From positions 2,208,001 through 2,272,000 of the forward strand of contig JIAB01000001.1 in assembly GCA_000687975.1 (NCBI GenBank): a stretch of DNA of 64,000 nucleotides, in the 5' to 3' direction. This document shows positions 62,763-64,000 of the stretch, piece by piece (positions within the stretch are counted from its first letter, which is position 1; each line of letters starts with the position of its first letter). A program made the translations under genes and the position numbers. The notes under the pieces were generated by a model that saw nothing but the letters and a program-made list of their open reading frames with translations, was not told the origin of the DNA and did no database searches. This DNA comes from Lachnospiraceae bacterium AC2031. GTDB taxonomy: Bacteria; Bacillota; Clostridia; Lachnospirales; Lachnospiraceae.

Positions 62763-64000
62763 ATGTTTAAACAGGAAAAGAGAGAAGGGGTTATTAGCAT
62801 TATAAAATACGAGGGGCCAAACAATGTTTTCGCTTGGAAACATCCAATCGAAGACTTTAATACAGGTTCTCAACTTATCGTTCACGAGTCGCAGGAAGCG
62901 GTTTTCTATAAAGATGGTAAAGCACTGGATCTTTTTGGCTCAGGCAGATATACATTAGAAACCAACAATATCCCTATAATTAGGGAGTCTTTTAAGTTAC
63001 CTTCGAATGCTGAGACTATGTTCCATGCGGAGGTATACTTCGTTAATCTCACAACCCAAATGGGAATCAAATGGGGCACTGATTCGAAAGTGCGTCTCTT
63101 TGATCCTGCGTCAGGTCTTCATATAGAGATAGGGGCTTGTGGTAGCTTTAATCTTCGTGTAACTAATTCAAGAAAGTTTCTAGTAAAGGTGGTTGGAACC
63201 ACACAGGGATTTACTCAGAATGAAGTGCAAAATGGAGATGCAGTAGGTTTCACAACTGGCGCCTTTAAATCCCTAATAATGAACAAGGTTAAGTCGAACC
63301 TTGCACGAATCATAAAAGAACAGAACATAAATATTTTGGAAGTCGATGAGCATTTGGACGAACTGTCAGTAGCTATGCGTGACTCCATAAATGAGAACCT
63401 GGAAGATTACGGAATGATTATGCCAGAGTTCTTCATCACGGTTATTCAAACTCCTGATGATGATCCGAACTTCCGTAGATTGAAGCAACAGTTTGCAGAC
63501 AAAACGCTTAAGGTTCGTGAAGAAGAGGTACGTCAGGCTGAAGCAGAAGCTGCTCAGAAGAGAAAGATAGTTGAAGCTCAGACAGCAGCACAGCTCAAGA
63601 TGGTTGGTGCACAGGGCGATGCTGAGGCTCTTAAGATTAAGGCTCAGGCCGAGGCTGAAGCATATAAGATGCAGGCTTTTGCCGAGGCTGCTGAAATGCA
63701 GGCAAAGGGCTACACCTATCAGCAGGAAACAGCTCGTCAGGTTGGTTTAGAAGCTATGCAAAATGGCATTACTGGAAATGGAACTGGTGGCGGTAGTGGA
63801 ATAGGAGATTTGGCTGGTCTTGGTGTAACGTTAGGCGCTATGGGCGGTGTAATGAATATGACCAGAGAAGCGATGAATCCAATAATGGAGGGCTCAACTC
63901 AGGTGGGGGCTGGCTTCGGTGCTGTAGTATCTGGTCAGGTAAATGATGGCTGGATCTGTCCAAACTGCGGAGCAAGAGGTCTTACAAGCAGGTTCTGTCC
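62763..64000 (+). CDS. SPFH/Band 7 domain protein with C-terminal zinc ribbon (3' truncated by window edge)
   Basis: The frame is open from ATG 62763 to the window end (about 412 residues), with GGAG 8 bases ahead. The N-terminal part (about 15-210) is a Band 7/SPFH domain of the YdjI type (EGPNNVFAWKHPIEDFNTGSQLIV, ESQEAVFYKDGKALDLFGSGRYTLET). A long coiled coil follows (about 240-320; VREEEVRQAEAEAAQKRKIVEAQTAA, AEALKIKAQAEAEAYKMQ), then a Gly-rich region and a zinc ribbon beginning WICPNCGARG. Such proteins form membrane-associated oligomers and often occur with XRE-controlled stress genes. The C-terminus lies beyond the window. Confidence 0.85.
   Translation, partial: MFKQEKREGVISIIKYEGPNNVFAWKHPIEDFNTGSQLIVHESQEAVFYKDGKALDLFGSGRYTLETNNIPIIRESFKLPSNAETMFHAEVYFVNLTTQMGIKWGTDSKVRLFDPASGLHIEIGACGSFNLRVTNSRKFLVKVVGTTQGFTQNEVQNGDAVGFTTGAFKSLIMNKVKSNLARIIKEQNINILEVDEHLDELSVAMRDSINENLEDYGMIMPEFFITVIQTPDDDPNFRRLKQQFADKTLKVREEEVRQAEAEAAQKRKIVEAQTAAQLKMVGAQGDAEALKIKAQAEAEAYKMQAFAEAAEMQAKGYTYQQETARQVGLEAMQNGITGNGTGGGSGIGDLAGLGVTLGAMGGVMNMTREAMNPIMEGSTQVGAGFGAVVSGQVNDGWICPNCGARGLTSRFC

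Overview
The window looks like a chromosomal segment of an anaerobic, low-GC Firmicute, most likely a Lachnospiraceae (Butyrivibrio/Pseudobutyrivibrio-like). The basis is AT-rich DNA with strong GGAGG ribosome-binding sites, a T-box on thrS, a lysine riboswitch on dapA, desulfoferrodoxin, choline-binding-type GW/YF cell-wall repeats, InlB-type repeat adhesin, CdaA/CdaR, and a gene neighbourhood (small DUF protein-coaX-dusB) typical of that family. The assignment is inferred from gene content, not from a marker gene. Nearly all genes run on the + strand; the exceptions are a membrane protein (11816-12940), an HD nucleotidase plus a tRNA-Thr (14791-15506), a tnpB element (20505-21980) and an XRE regulator (62357-62599).

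Layout. 1-753 is the tail of a cell-wall-binding repeat protein. 785-7938 holds T-box-thrS, two membrane proteins, the c-di-AMP cyclase pair cdaA-cdaR and a sirtuin. 8032-11739 holds glyA and ftsH. 11816-15506 is a mixed block: a membrane protein, a lipoprotein joining a propeller-like region to a VanY peptidase, a YfbR-type nucleotidase and tRNA-Thr(CGU). 15587-19247 is a CMD/AhpD-like gene plus a MetN-MetI-MetQ transporter, with three copies of one ACCTA-N9-TAGGT palindrome. 19308-22469 has an iron alcohol dehydrogenase, a tnpB-only IS200/IS605 element inserted right behind it, and desulfoferrodoxin. 22969-31251 is one 2760-residue secreted repeat protein. 31474-36629 has a DUF5662-like gene, dnaE and an rRNA methyltransferase. 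36668-40879 is lysine riboswitch-dapA-dapB, a small conserved gene, coaX and dusB. 40985-48216 has a clostripain-type protease fused to leucine-rich repeats, a 3D/SGNH-like exported protein, and thrC.

48292-51184 is a queuosine-precursor operon (queD-queE-folE-queC) behind a probable preQ1 riboswitch with its terminator, itself preceded by two nested inverted-repeat structures. 51181-55517 holds a lipid kinase, an undecaprenyl-phosphate sugar transferase and two family 2 glycosyltransferases (surface polysaccharide). 55566-58518 is a tandem pair of paralogous membrane proteins followed by a solute-binding/VWA fusion, possibly a TelA/XpaC-like system without TelA. The end has a lipoprotein, a GH32 fructan hydrolase, a self-inhibited HTH-Fic protein with a palindromic promoter, an XRE repressor and a divergent SPFH/zinc-ribbon protein cut by the window edge.

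The least expected signals are non-coding: (1) a family of five intergenic palindromes ending in ATGAGTCA/TGACTCAT wedged between stop and start codons; (2) a second repeat family built on GGGACAGACC; (3) the shared ACCTA-N9-TAGGT operator; (4) a TnpB whose canonical second RuvC acidic residue seems displaced; (5) the 48292-48450 cruciform pair.
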